From: Phycisphaeraceae bacterium
Lineage (GTDB): Bacteria; Planctomycetota; Phycisphaerae; Phycisphaerales; UBA1924
Direction: 5' to 3'
Length of the DNA stretch: 64,000 nt
NCBI GenBank assembly: GCA_021297895.1
Contig: JAJTHN010000040.1
Span: forward strand, 18,674 to 82,673
Shown in pieces: positions 57,288 to 64,000 of this stretch (position 1 is its first letter; the number at the start of each line of letters is the position of its first letter). Made by a program: the position numbers and the translations under genes. The notes under the pieces are model-generated. The model was not told the origin of the DNA and searched no databases. It saw only the letters and a program-made list of their open reading frames with translations.

Positions 57288-57713
57288 TTAGACCCCGCGC
57301 CCGCACGACGGCGGCGGCAGGTTCATCAGCGCCACCCGCACACGCCCCGCACCACCCGCCGATCCGATCGGCTCATACCCCGCCCGCTCCGCCGCCGACA
57401 CCGAGGTGCCGGAGTCGACCGCAACCGTCCCCCACCGCCGCGACGCAACCCCGGCGGGGAGGTGCTCCTCGCCCCCGACTTCGCCCCGAGCGCGATCGTT
57501 GTCCTCCCGGCTGACCCGCCGAACAGACGCCGCCGACGACATCATCTCTGCCGCGATGGCAGTCCGATCCATCCCCCGACCGCCGCGGCCATGAAGCGAC
57601 AGCCCCGACTCGCTGGTGCTCGAGAGCACCAGAGCAACCAGCACAAGCAACGACACCCCGCCGACCAATTGTCGGAACGCGGCGGAATCTCGATGCTGCC
57701 CGATCGTGCTCAT
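57288..57713 (-). CDS. small single-pass membrane protein, hypothetical
   Basis: A 141-residue protein I do not recognise. One hydrophobic helix near residues 16-36 (LVGGVSLLVLVALVLSS) suggests a membrane anchor with a Gly/Arg/Ala/Glu-rich outer part ending in PPPSCGRGV. AGGA lies shortly before ATG 57713, which favours translation. The gene lies alone between secA and the TSCPD gene; the remaining gaps of about 245 bases on each side show nothing else. Because composition is low-complexity, it may not be a real gene. Confidence 0.5.
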   Translation of the reverse strand: MSTIGQHRDSAAFRQLVGGVSLLVLVALVLSSTSESGLSLHGRGGRGMDRTAIAAEMMSSAASVRRVSREDNDRARGEVGGEEHLPAGVASRRWGTVAVDSGTSVSAAERAGYEPIGSAGGAGRVRVALMNLPPPSCGRGV

Positions 57714-57954
57714 TCGCGTCCTGAAGCCGACAGCAGTCGGCCGATCACCATCATAACGTCTGACATCGGGGTTCACGAACGCAAACTGCAGGCCGGGAGC
57801 ACGCACGGCCGATCTTCTCAAACATTCAGGTTTGGTCGCCCCCTGTTCCCGGCCCAGCAAACCCGTCTATTTTCCGAACAACCCCGAACTTTCGTATCCA
57901 GTCTTCTTCCCCTTGGTCGGCCACACCGACCGCACACCCCGCGAAGGATGCTGC

Positions 57955-58320
57955 ATGATCGCTCGCCAGTCCCTGCCGCCGACCCGTTCGAGCCTCACGC
58001 ACAAGTTCACCATCGATGGCTTTGAGGGCTACCTCACCATCGGCATGCACGCCAACGGCCGTCCGGGCGAGATCTTCCTGAAGATCTCCAAGGAAGGCTC
58101 CACGCTCAGCGGCATGTGCCAGGCCTTCTGCCGCGCGTTCTCGCTGGCGCTTCAGCACGGCCTCAGCGTCGAAGACGCGTGCAAGCGCTTCGAGGGCATG
58201 CGCTTCGAGCCCATGGGCGCGACCAGCAACCCCGACATTCCCGAAGCCCTGAGCATCGTCGATTACGTGGCGCGGTTCATGGAACAGAACTTCGCCAGCA
58301 CGCCGCGCCTGGCCCGCTGA
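57955..58320 (+). CDS. stand-alone TSCPD-domain protein (ribonucleotide reductase C-terminal-like)
   Basis: A 121-residue protein that corresponds to the TSCPD domain found at the C-terminus of B12-dependent class II ribonucleotide reductases. Segments are LTHKFTIDGFEGYLTIGMHANGRPGEIFLKISKEGSTLSGM, then AFSLALQHGLSVEDACKRFEGMRFEPMGATSNPDIPEALSIVDYVARFM. In NrdJ this part follows the catalytic barrel; here it is a separate gene with AAGGA before its ATG. It may complement a split reductase encoded elsewhere or act as an independent regulator. The frame is open upstream but the family starts near this ATG. Confidence 0.9.
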   Translation: MIARQSLPPTRSSLTHKFTIDGFEGYLTIGMHANGRPGEIFLKISKEGSTLSGMCQAFCRAFSLALQHGLSVEDACKRFEGMRFEPMGATSNPDIPEALSIVDYVARFMEQNFASTPRLAR

Positions 58321-58431
58321 ACCGTCAGGGCGCAACACGACGCCGCGGAACGACGCCGAGCGCCGGTGACATCGCGAGAGCGCCGGAAGTCCGCGCGCCG
58401 CGCCGCTCGTGCGTGACACTCGTCCACGAAC

Positions 58432-59544
58432 TCAGCTTCGGATCTTGCCGACGAGCGTCTGGGCCCGGACCTCGACGCCCTTGATCATCGCGTCCAAAGC
58501 TTCGCGATTCGGCGCGTACTCCATAGCCACGCGCAGCGACACGCGGTCCTGCTTGACCAGTTCGCTCAGCGAGTACGTGAACGAGCGCATGCCCTCCGAG
58601 CGGGACGCGTTGATGATCGCCGGGAAGTCTTCATCCTCGCCCTGGCGGATCTTCTGCTGGACGATCGGCGAGTTCAGCAGCACCTCCGTCGCGGGCACCA
58701 TGCCGCCCTTGCCCTCGTTCATCTCTCCGACACCCGGCAGCAGCCGCTGGGCGCAGATGGCCCGCAGCGAACTGGCCAGCGCCGATCGCAGGAACGTGTG
58801 CTCGCTGGTCGGAAAGAACTCGAGAATGCGCGAAAAACTCTGCGACGTGTCGGCCGTGTGCATCGAGCCGAAGACCAGATGCCCCGTCTCGGCCGCCTGG
58901 ATCGCCGCCAGCACCGTGTCGTGATCGCGCAGCTCGCCGATGAACACAACATCGGGGTCCTGGCGCACCACGTACCGCAGCGCCGCCTTGTAGTCCGTCA
59001 CGTCGATGCCGATCTCACGCTGGCTGACGATGGACTTCTGCGGCACGAACCGGTACTCGACCGGGTCCTCGACCGTGATGATGTGCTCGGCCCGCGTCGC
59101 GTTGATGTGCTCGATCATCGCCGCCAGCGTCGTGCTCTTGCCCGAACCCGTCACCCCAACGACCAGCACCAGCCCCTCGCCGGTCGTGTCGGACAGGTCC
59201 TTGTACACCTTGGGCAGGCCGAGGCTCTCGAACGTCGGAATCTCCGCCTTGACGCGCCGGATCGCCGCGTTCACCCCGCCGCCGGCGCGGAACATGTTCA
59301 CGCGGAAGCGATCGCCATCAACAAACGCCGCGAAGTCCAGATCGCCCGTTGCCTCAAAGCGGCCCTTGATCTTCTCGGGCACGATGCCGTCGAGAAAGTG
59401 CTCGGCCTCGTCGGCGGTCATCGGATCGGTCTGCACCGGCCGGAGCAGACCGTTGACGCGAAACGTCGGCGGGTACCCGACCTTGATGTGCAGGTCCGAT
59501 GCGCCGAGCTTTTTCATCCCTGCGAGGAGTTTGGTGATGTTCAT
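58432..59544 (-). CDS. pilT: PilT-type pilus retraction ATPase
   Basis: A 370-residue hexameric ATPase that depolymerises type IV pili. N-terminal PAS-like domain begins MNITKLLAGMKKLGASDLHIKVG; motor motifs are Walker A GVTGSGKSTTLAAMI with Lys136, Asp box ITVEDPVEYRF, Walker B PDVVFIGELRDHDT, and His box AAETGHLVFGSMHTADT. The zinc Cys pairs of GspE/PilB are absent, and the C-terminus carries the PilT-like helical part. Its presence implies that at least one pilin system of the cell can retract. ATG 59544 preferred with AGG just upstream. Converges with the TSCPD gene. Confidence 0.94.
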   Translation of the reverse strand: MNITKLLAGMKKLGASDLHIKVGYPPTFRVNGLLRPVQTDPMTADEAEHFLDGIVPEKIKGRFEATGDLDFAAFVDGDRFRVNMFRAGGGVNAAIRRVKAEIPTFESLGLPKVYKDLSDTTGEGLVLVVGVTGSGKSTTLAAMIEHINATRAEHIITVEDPVEYRFVPQKSIVSQREIGIDVTDYKAALRYVVRQDPDVVFIGELRDHDTVLAAIQAAETGHLVFGSMHTADTSQSFSRILEFFPTSEHTFLRSALASSLRAICAQRLLPGVGEMNEGKGGMVPATEVLLNSPIVQQKIRQGEDEDFPAIINASRSEGMRSFTYSLSELVKQDRVSLRVAMEYAPNREALDAMIKGVEVRAQTLVGKIRS

Positions 59545-59797
59545 GGTGCCTGGCAGCATGCCCAGACTTTAGCAAACCGCGGGTGCCGCCCGAGGCTCGC
59601 GACCCCGAACCCGGCGCGCAAAGCGCTTGATCAGCAGCAAATCGCGGCAGATCCCCGAGATCGATGCGCACACGGTCCGATCAATCTTCGCGATCACACG
59701 CCCCGAATGGGCCATCGCTCCAGCGCACCGCAAGCCCGGCCCGCATCCGCGGAGCGCACCGACGGGCCGAGCACGCGGCAGAACCCCGCGCCTCGAT

Positions 59798-61168
59798 TCA
59801 CGCGACGCCGGGGGCGAGCGTCGCGCTCTCGCGCTCGTTGACCCGCTCGATCTCCGCGCCGAGCGTCCGCAGCCGCTCTTCCATGCGCTCGTAGCCGCGG
59901 TCGAGGTGATACACACGGTTGATGACCGTCGTGCCCTTGGCCGCCAGCCCCGCGAGGACGAGGCACGCGCTGGCCCGCAGGTCGCTGGCCATCACCGGCG
60001 CTCCGACAAGGTGCCGCACGCCCGAGACAACGACCGTCGAGCCCTGGCGATAGAGCTTGGCGCCCATGCGGCTGAGTTCCGCGACATGGAGGAATCGCTC
60101 GGTGAAGATGCGCTCGGTCACGACGCTGTTGCCGTCGGCCAATGCCAGCACGGCCATCAGCTGGGCCTGAAGGTCCGTCGGGAAGCCCGGGTGCGGCTGC
60201 GTGGTGACCTCGATCGGCTGGAGCACCTTGGCGATCGAATCGAACATGATCCGGCACGTGGCTCGCATCGGATCGGCCGAGGCCTCGTACTGCATCACCA
60301 CGCCCATGTGCTGCAGACGGTCCATGTGCGCCATGAGCGCATCGACCGGGCAGTTGTCCAGCGTGATGTCGCCGCCGGTGATCGCCGCGGCACACATGAA
60401 CGTGCCGGCCTCGATGCGGTCGGGGATCACGCGGTGATCCGCCGCGCCGAGCGACTCGACACCCTCGATGATGATGCGGGGCGAGCCCTGGCCGGTGATC
60501 TTCGCGCCCATGGCGTTGAGCAGATTGGCAAGGTCGACGATCTCCGGCTCGCACGCGGCGGATTCGATGATCGTCGTGCCGCGAGCGAGCGTCGCGGCGC
60601 TCATGACGTTCGCCGTGCCCAGCACCGTCGAGCCGAACGGCCCGCCAAGGAACACGCGAGCCCCGACAAGCCGCCCGGGCTTGCCGCCCGGCGCGCGAGG
60701 AACGCGGGCGATGATGTCGCCGCCGTCGAGCGAGATGTCGGCACCGAGCGCCGCGAGCCCACGCAGGTGGATATCCACCGGCCGCTCGCCGATGGCGCAC
60801 CCGCCCGGCAGCGACACGCGGGCATACCCGCGCCGCGCCAGCAGCGGACCGAGCACGCTGATGCTCGCCCGCATGGTCCGCACAACGTCGTACCTCGCGT
60901 GCGAGGCCGTCAGGTCCGTGACCTTCATCCGCAGCACGCCGCCGGGCGACTCCGGATCGCTCGCGCGGTCGTACGCGACTTCGACGCCCAGCTCCGGCAG
61001 CAGCCGCTGCATGTTGGCGATGTCCGCCAACTCAGGAATGTCGCGCAGCACGAAGGACTCGTCGGTCAGCAGCGACGCGCACATCAGCGGCAGCGCCGCG
61101 TTCTTGGAGCCCTTGATCGTCAAACGACCGGACAGCCGATTCCCGCCCCGCACATCAAAGCGATCCAT
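59798..61168 (-). CDS. murA: UDP-N-acetylglucosamine 1-carboxyvinyltransferase
   Basis: Catalyses the first committed step of peptidoglycan synthesis, moving enolpyruvate from PEP to UDP-GlcNAc. The protein is 456 residues. The substrate lysine lies in LTIKGSKNAALPLM, the catalytic cysteine is Cys124 in LPGGCAIGERPVDIHLRGL, and the later part has ESAACEPEIVDLANLLNAMGA, TGGDITLDNCP and HPGFPTDLQAQLMA. All family motifs are present, so it is probably active and fosfomycin-sensitive by presence of Cys. ATG 61168 follows GGAG by six bases; a longer frame to 61252 lies in the divergent promoter region. A gene for peptidoglycan in a planctomycete-type genome agrees with recent views of the phylum. 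Confidence 0.97.
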   Translation of the reverse strand: MDRFDVRGGNRLSGRLTIKGSKNAALPLMCASLLTDESFVLRDIPELADIANMQRLLPELGVEVAYDRASDPESPGGVLRMKVTDLTASHARYDVVRTMRASISVLGPLLARRGYARVSLPGGCAIGERPVDIHLRGLAALGADISLDGGDIIARVPRAPGGKPGRLVGARVFLGGPFGSTVLGTANVMSAATLARGTTIIESAACEPEIVDLANLLNAMGAKITGQGSPRIIIEGVESLGAADHRVIPDRIEAGTFMCAAAITGGDITLDNCPVDALMAHMDRLQHMGVVMQYEASADPMRATCRIMFDSIAKVLQPIEVTTQPHPGFPTDLQAQLMAVLALADGNSVVTERIFTERFLHVAELSRMGAKLYRQGSTVVVSGVRHLVGAPVMASDLRASACLVLAGLAAKGTTVINRVYHLDRGYERMEERLRTLGAEIERVNERESATLAPGVA

Positions 61169-61590
61169 CTTCCGCTCCACGCGTCCGTGACGACTCGCCC
61201 GGAGTGACCCCCGGTCCGCGGGCCCGTCGGGCATCCGTGCCGACGTGCTCAACCCGCCGCGATCCGACCCGGCGAACGTCAGGATAGATCGGCCCGCCGA
61301 CCGAACCTACGACACAATTGGCCCGCTCATCGGCGGCCCAGCGCCTCGGATCGCACACGACCGAACCCCCCACAACGCCCCGCCCATCATCCGGCACGCC
61401 GCGGCCCCCGTTTGCCGCATCACCGTCGCGGGCTCGCCCGCACAAACGGACCAGGTTCACCGGCTTGTCGCCCCGCACGCTGGCGTGAAACCGGGCAAAT
61501 CGCACCATTCGTACGTCGGGCCATCCGCCGCAGTGTGCGACAGGACCGAGCCCGATTGCACTGGCGAGCCGCACCGGCTCAGGAGTTGCC
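61169..61590. other. divergent intergenic region murA / fibro-slime gene
   Basis: This 422-base space lies between two divergent starts and must include both promoters. Short frames are present but lack ribosome sites and similarity. I see no repeat, tRNA or clear promoter box. An AGGAG site near its right end serves the fibro-slime gene. Confidence 0.55.
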
Positions 61591-62562
61591 ATGAACGCCC
61601 GCACGAACCACCGCTTCCGCACTTGGCTCGCTCGCGGCTCCGCTGCGCTGGCCCTGGTGGCCTTCGCTGGCGTCGCCTCGTCCGTCGGCCCGACACCCGC
61701 CAGCGCAAACACCCAATCGTCGTCCGACGCAAACGCCTCGCTCCCGGAGACCATCGTCCTGACGGGCATCGCCCGAGATTTCCGCGAGCGATCCGTCACC
61801 AGCGGCCATCCGGACTTCGAACGCCAGCCCACCCGCGGCTTCGGCCACTACGTCGGCCTCGCCTCCGACACCCTCGATGCCGACGGCAAGCCCACCCTGG
61901 CCACCACCGGCTACAAGGTCACCGCTCAGGCACAGGACGCAAACCGCCGCAACATCATGCCCGTGACCAAGCCCTACATCGCCTCCCGCCAGGGCGACAC
62001 CCGCGGCACGCTCGAAACCCAACTCGGCGGTGCCGTCGTCTCCGCACAGTCCTTCGCCCAGTGGTACCGCGATGTCCCCGGCGTGAACGTCTCCACCACT
62101 GTCCCCATCACCCTCCGCCGACAGCCCGGCACCAACATCTACACCTTCGACGACAAGTCCGACTCGCTCTACCGCTCGCGCTCCGGCTTCTTCCCCATCA
62201 ACGGCCAGCTCTTCGGCAACTCCGGCGGCGGCGGTGTCGCCAACACCAACTACCACTTCACGTACGAACTCACCACCAAGTTCACCTACAAGCGCGGCTC
62301 GGGCCAGGTCTTCACGTTCGCCGGTGACGACGACGTGTTCGTGTATGTCGACGGCCGACTGGTCATCGACCTGGGCGGTGTGCACGGGGCCATCAGCCAG
62401 ACGATCGACCTCGATCGACTCACGTGGCTCAACGACAATCAGGAGTACGAGCTCAAGCTCTTCTTCACCGAACGCCACCGCACCCAATCCAACATGCGCA
62501 TCGACACCACCCTCACCCTCCGCTCGGCGGACCTGCCCGCCACCAGCGCGCTGTTCGACTGA
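61591..62562 (+). CDS. secreted fibro-slime domain protein
   Basis: A 323-residue exported protein with a signal peptide (WLARGSAALALVAFAGVASSVGPTPASA). The mature part is a fibro-slime domain: PETIVLTGIARDFRERSVTSGHPDFE at the start, then RSGFFPINGQLFGNSGGGG, HFTYELTTKFTYKRGSGQVFTFAGDDDVFVYVDGRLVIDLGGVHGA and ELKLFFTERHRTQSNMRIDTTL. This domain, related to PA14, is known from myxobacterial fibrils, slime mould and planctomycete surface proteins. It has no PEP-CTERM tail. AGGAG lies before ATG 61591, and a terminator follows, so it is monocistronic. It probably acts at the cell surface or in matrix; the ligand is unknown. Confidence 0.93.
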   Translation: MNARTNHRFRTWLARGSAALALVAFAGVASSVGPTPASANTQSSSDANASLPETIVLTGIARDFRERSVTSGHPDFERQPTRGFGHYVGLASDTLDADGKPTLATTGYKVTAQAQDANRRNIMPVTKPYIASRQGDTRGTLETQLGGAVVSAQSFAQWYRDVPGVNVSTTVPITLRRQPGTNIYTFDDKSDSLYRSRSGFFPINGQLFGNSGGGGVANTNYHFTYELTTKFTYKRGSGQVFTFAGDDDVFVYVDGRLVIDLGGVHGAISQTIDLDRLTWLNDNQEYELKLFFTERHRTQSNMRIDTTLTLRSADLPATSALFD

Positions 62563-62628
62563 GCCCTCAACCCCTCCCGGCCCGCGGCCACCACACCCCG
62601 GGCCGGACCAACAGCCGATCATCCTCCA

Positions 62629-62664
62629 AGGCCGAGCGCCACACACGGCGCTCGGCCTCTTTGC
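62629..62664 (+). terminator. rho-independent terminator after the fibro-slime gene
   Basis: AGGCCGAGCGCC / GGCGCTCGGCCT forms a perfect 12-bp stem with an ACACAC loop (62629-62658), followed by CTTTGCTC. It is 66 bases past the stop and 45 bases before the next ATG. Confidence 0.8.
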
Positions 62665-62708
62665 TCCCGCTCCCACGCCCCGCCCAAGGCACGCGATAGA
62701 CTCAATGC

Positions 62709-63581
62709 ATGTCCGCCTCGCTGCTGACCACCACCCCGCTGAGCCTTGCACTGGCGGGCCTCGACCTTTCCGATGCCGCCGGAACGCTCCTGCTGGGCGA
62801 GCCGCTTTTCCGCGCGCAACTCGATCTCGCTCGCCGATGGCGAATCGCCGCGGTACAACTCAACGCCGCCGCGGCGGGGCTGCGGGCACGCGAACTCTCA
62901 CGCACCGGCCGCCGCGACCTTGCCGCGCTCCTGCGTCGCAGCGATGTCGCCCTCAGCGGCGGCGACCTTTGGATCCCGCCCGAACACTTCATCCGCCTCG
63001 AACACGCAGACCGCGCCGTCGCCGCGGTGCTCGACGCCATCGAATTGCTGGCCGACCTGGCCCAACTGAACTCAACCCCGAGCGCGCCGCCGCTCAGCCT
63101 GATGCTCCCCGCCAACACGCCCGAAAGCATCATTCAGACCATCGGCGACCGCGCCACAACCTGCGGCGTGCCCGTCGCCGACTTCACCTTCACCCAGACC
63201 GCGCCCTCGCCGACCGGCGGCAGCGCCAGCACGCCGCCCAACCCAGCGAAAGCGCCGCCTTCGCCCGATGCGCCCATCGGCCCCGGCGTCGACCCCGCCA
63301 GCATCTTCATGGCCGGCGGCGACCCCATCGCCATCGCCGCCAGACTCGGCGCATCCCTCCGCGCCGCTCGCCTCAGCGACGTCTCCAGCGCCGGCCGACG
63401 CGCCGTCGGCGGCCCCCGCAGCCTCGGCGGTCGCCTCGATGTCCAGCGCTACGCCATCACCCTCGGCGCGGTCACCAAAGTCCCCTTCGTCACCCTGGAC
63501 TTGCGCCAGGTCCCCGACCAGCTCGACGCGGCACCTCGCGCCATCTCGGAATGGCGCGGCGATGGTGCGACAACCGCCTGA
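62709..63581 (+). CDS. sugar phosphate isomerase/epimerase-like TIM-barrel protein, shortened
   Basis: A 290-residue protein resembling AP endonuclease-like sugar isomerases. The first strands and helices fit: LFRAQLDLARRWRIAAVQLNAAAAGLRARELSRTGRRDLAALLRRSDVALSGGDLWIPPEHF, then RAVAAVLDAIELLADLAQL. A Pro/Ser/Thr-rich linker lies near residues 160-195, after which GVDPASIFMAGGDPIAIAARLGASLRAARLSDVSSAGRR and a last strand VPFVTLDLRQ complete a barrel. The typical metal-ligand Glu and His residues of the family are not obvious, so it may be a non-catalytic relative. The ribosome site is weak. The gene stands between a terminator and the transposase remnant at the right edge. Confidence 0.65.
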   Translation: MSASLLTTTPLSLALAGLDLSDAAGTLLLGEPLFRAQLDLARRWRIAAVQLNAAAAGLRARELSRTGRRDLAALLRRSDVALSGGDLWIPPEHFIRLEHADRAVAAVLDAIELLADLAQLNSTPSAPPLSLMLPANTPESIIQTIGDRATTCGVPVADFTFTQTAPSPTGGSASTPPNPAKAPPSPDAPIGPGVDPASIFMAGGDPIAIAARLGASLRAARLSDVSSAGRRAVGGPRSLGGRLDVQRYAITLGAVTKVPFVTLDLRQVPDQLDAAPRAISEWRGDGATTA

Positions 63582-63869
63582 TTTGGGCACGCAATCGCTG
63601 CGCGAGATCTCGACCGCATGCCGGTGGAATAGCCCGGCAACAGCATCGACAGGACATAGACCCGTGATGTCGCCTTGGCTATCGATCGCGGCAACATTGG
63701 GGTTCGCTGCCCAACGAAACCAACAGAGCAACGGCGCACAGAGTCATGAGGAAAGTCGATCCGGCGATCCACCATTGCTGGCACCCACCCCATAATGGTC
63801 ATTTTTTGTGCTCTAATCGAACTTCCTCAAAACGATCTTGCAGTCGCGCGGCCATTCCACTAATACGGA

Positions 63870-64000
63870 TCACCTCTCCAAGTCGTGCGTGATGTAGTCG
63901 CAGGCACAGACGGAGCGGAGCAGTTCGGGGGTGAGCTGCTGCCAAGCCTCGGCGCCGGCGTCCAGCAGGTGTTGGTAGTCGTCGAAGACCCTGTTGCTCA
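63870..64000 (-). mobile_element. IS630-type transposase, C-terminal end (runs off the right edge)
   Basis: The last 42 codons of a leftward reading frame end with TGA at 63870-63872 and remain open at base 64000. The peptide includes NRVFDDYQHLLDAGAEAWQQL and LLRSVCACDYITHDLER, which matches the usual end of IS630/Tc1-like DDE transposases (N-V-x-D-x-Y-x-x-L-x-D-A-x-x-x-A-W and a final W/Y near the stop). The insertion sequence boundary should lie to the left, near 63790-63870, where base composition drops; I could not fix the terminal inverted repeat because the other end is outside the window. Most of the 288 bases between 63581 and this stop show no gene. Confidence 0.75.

Noticed and set aside
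63449..63802. 117-codon leftward frame between the isomerase-like gene and the transposase
   Set aside because: Overlaps the 3' end of a better supported gene, has no ribosome site and no similarity I recognise.

Overview
The window is about 64 kb of GC-rich bacterial chromosome with some 47 protein genes, mostly short operons on both strands. I see no rRNA, tRNA, CRISPR array, prophage or replication origin. Several traits together suggest a planctomycete, most likely of class Phycisphaerae: a C-terminal sorting tail of the variant PTPGAAALLGL...RRRR, a fibro-slime surface protein, many type II secretion/type IV pilus pseudopilins, a DUF72 protein, and a PIN-PhoH protein in a housekeeping background. 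The presence of MurA indicates a peptidoglycan pathway. The lineage call is inference from gene style, not from a marker search.

Layout. 1-5.9 kb: end of a PEP-CTERM-type exported protein, a large CHASE/PAS hybrid histidine kinase, and a protein with a UvrB/UvrC motif. 6.2-15.9 kb: housekeeping core, with a primary-type sigma factor, a Nudix hydrolase, serine hydroxymethyltransferase (glyA), lysyl-tRNA synthetase (lysS), a hypothetical gene, tRNA dimethylallyltransferase (miaA) and DNA topoisomerase I (topA). 16-23.2 kb: membrane proteins, a PIN-PhoH ATPase, a YceI-like periplasmic protein and lineage-type hypotheticals, one extremely acidic. 23.2-29.2 kb: a leftward group encoding a Wzy-like polymerase, RuvX/YqgF, a LolA-like protein and a large secreted TPR metallopeptidase.

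29.7-31.2 kb: a clear gas vesicle structural gene, gvpA, followed by a coiled-coil protein built of alternating about 40- and 33-residue repeats that I interpret as a GvpC-like partner. No other gas vesicle gene is in the window; I consider this the most interesting locus. 31.3-34.4 kb: a glycosyltransferase, ApaG and DUF72. 34.5-41.9 kb: a tightly packed operon running PilZ, GspE/PilB ATPase, GspF/PilC, four pseudopilins and a PilX/GspK-like protein carrying a PA14 domain. Several of its junctions are 4-bp stop/start overlaps, so it probably makes one envelope-spanning pseudopilus machine with a c-di-GMP-type input.

42-52.4 kb: an Acg-like nitroreductase, an ABC-2 permease, an active M16 peptidase beside an M16-like protein without the zinc motif, RsmD with a long charged insert, and another pseudopilin. 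52.7-63.9 kb: a 1429-residue SecA with expanded scaffold repeats, a small membrane protein, a stand-alone TSCPD protein, PilT, MurA, a fibro-slime protein, a sugar-isomerase-like protein, and the 3' end of an IS630-type transposase running off the right edge.

Many long ORFs lie antisense to these genes. I treat them as GC-composition shadows. Start sites were moved inward where a ribosome binding site, a stop/start overlap or family length supported it.
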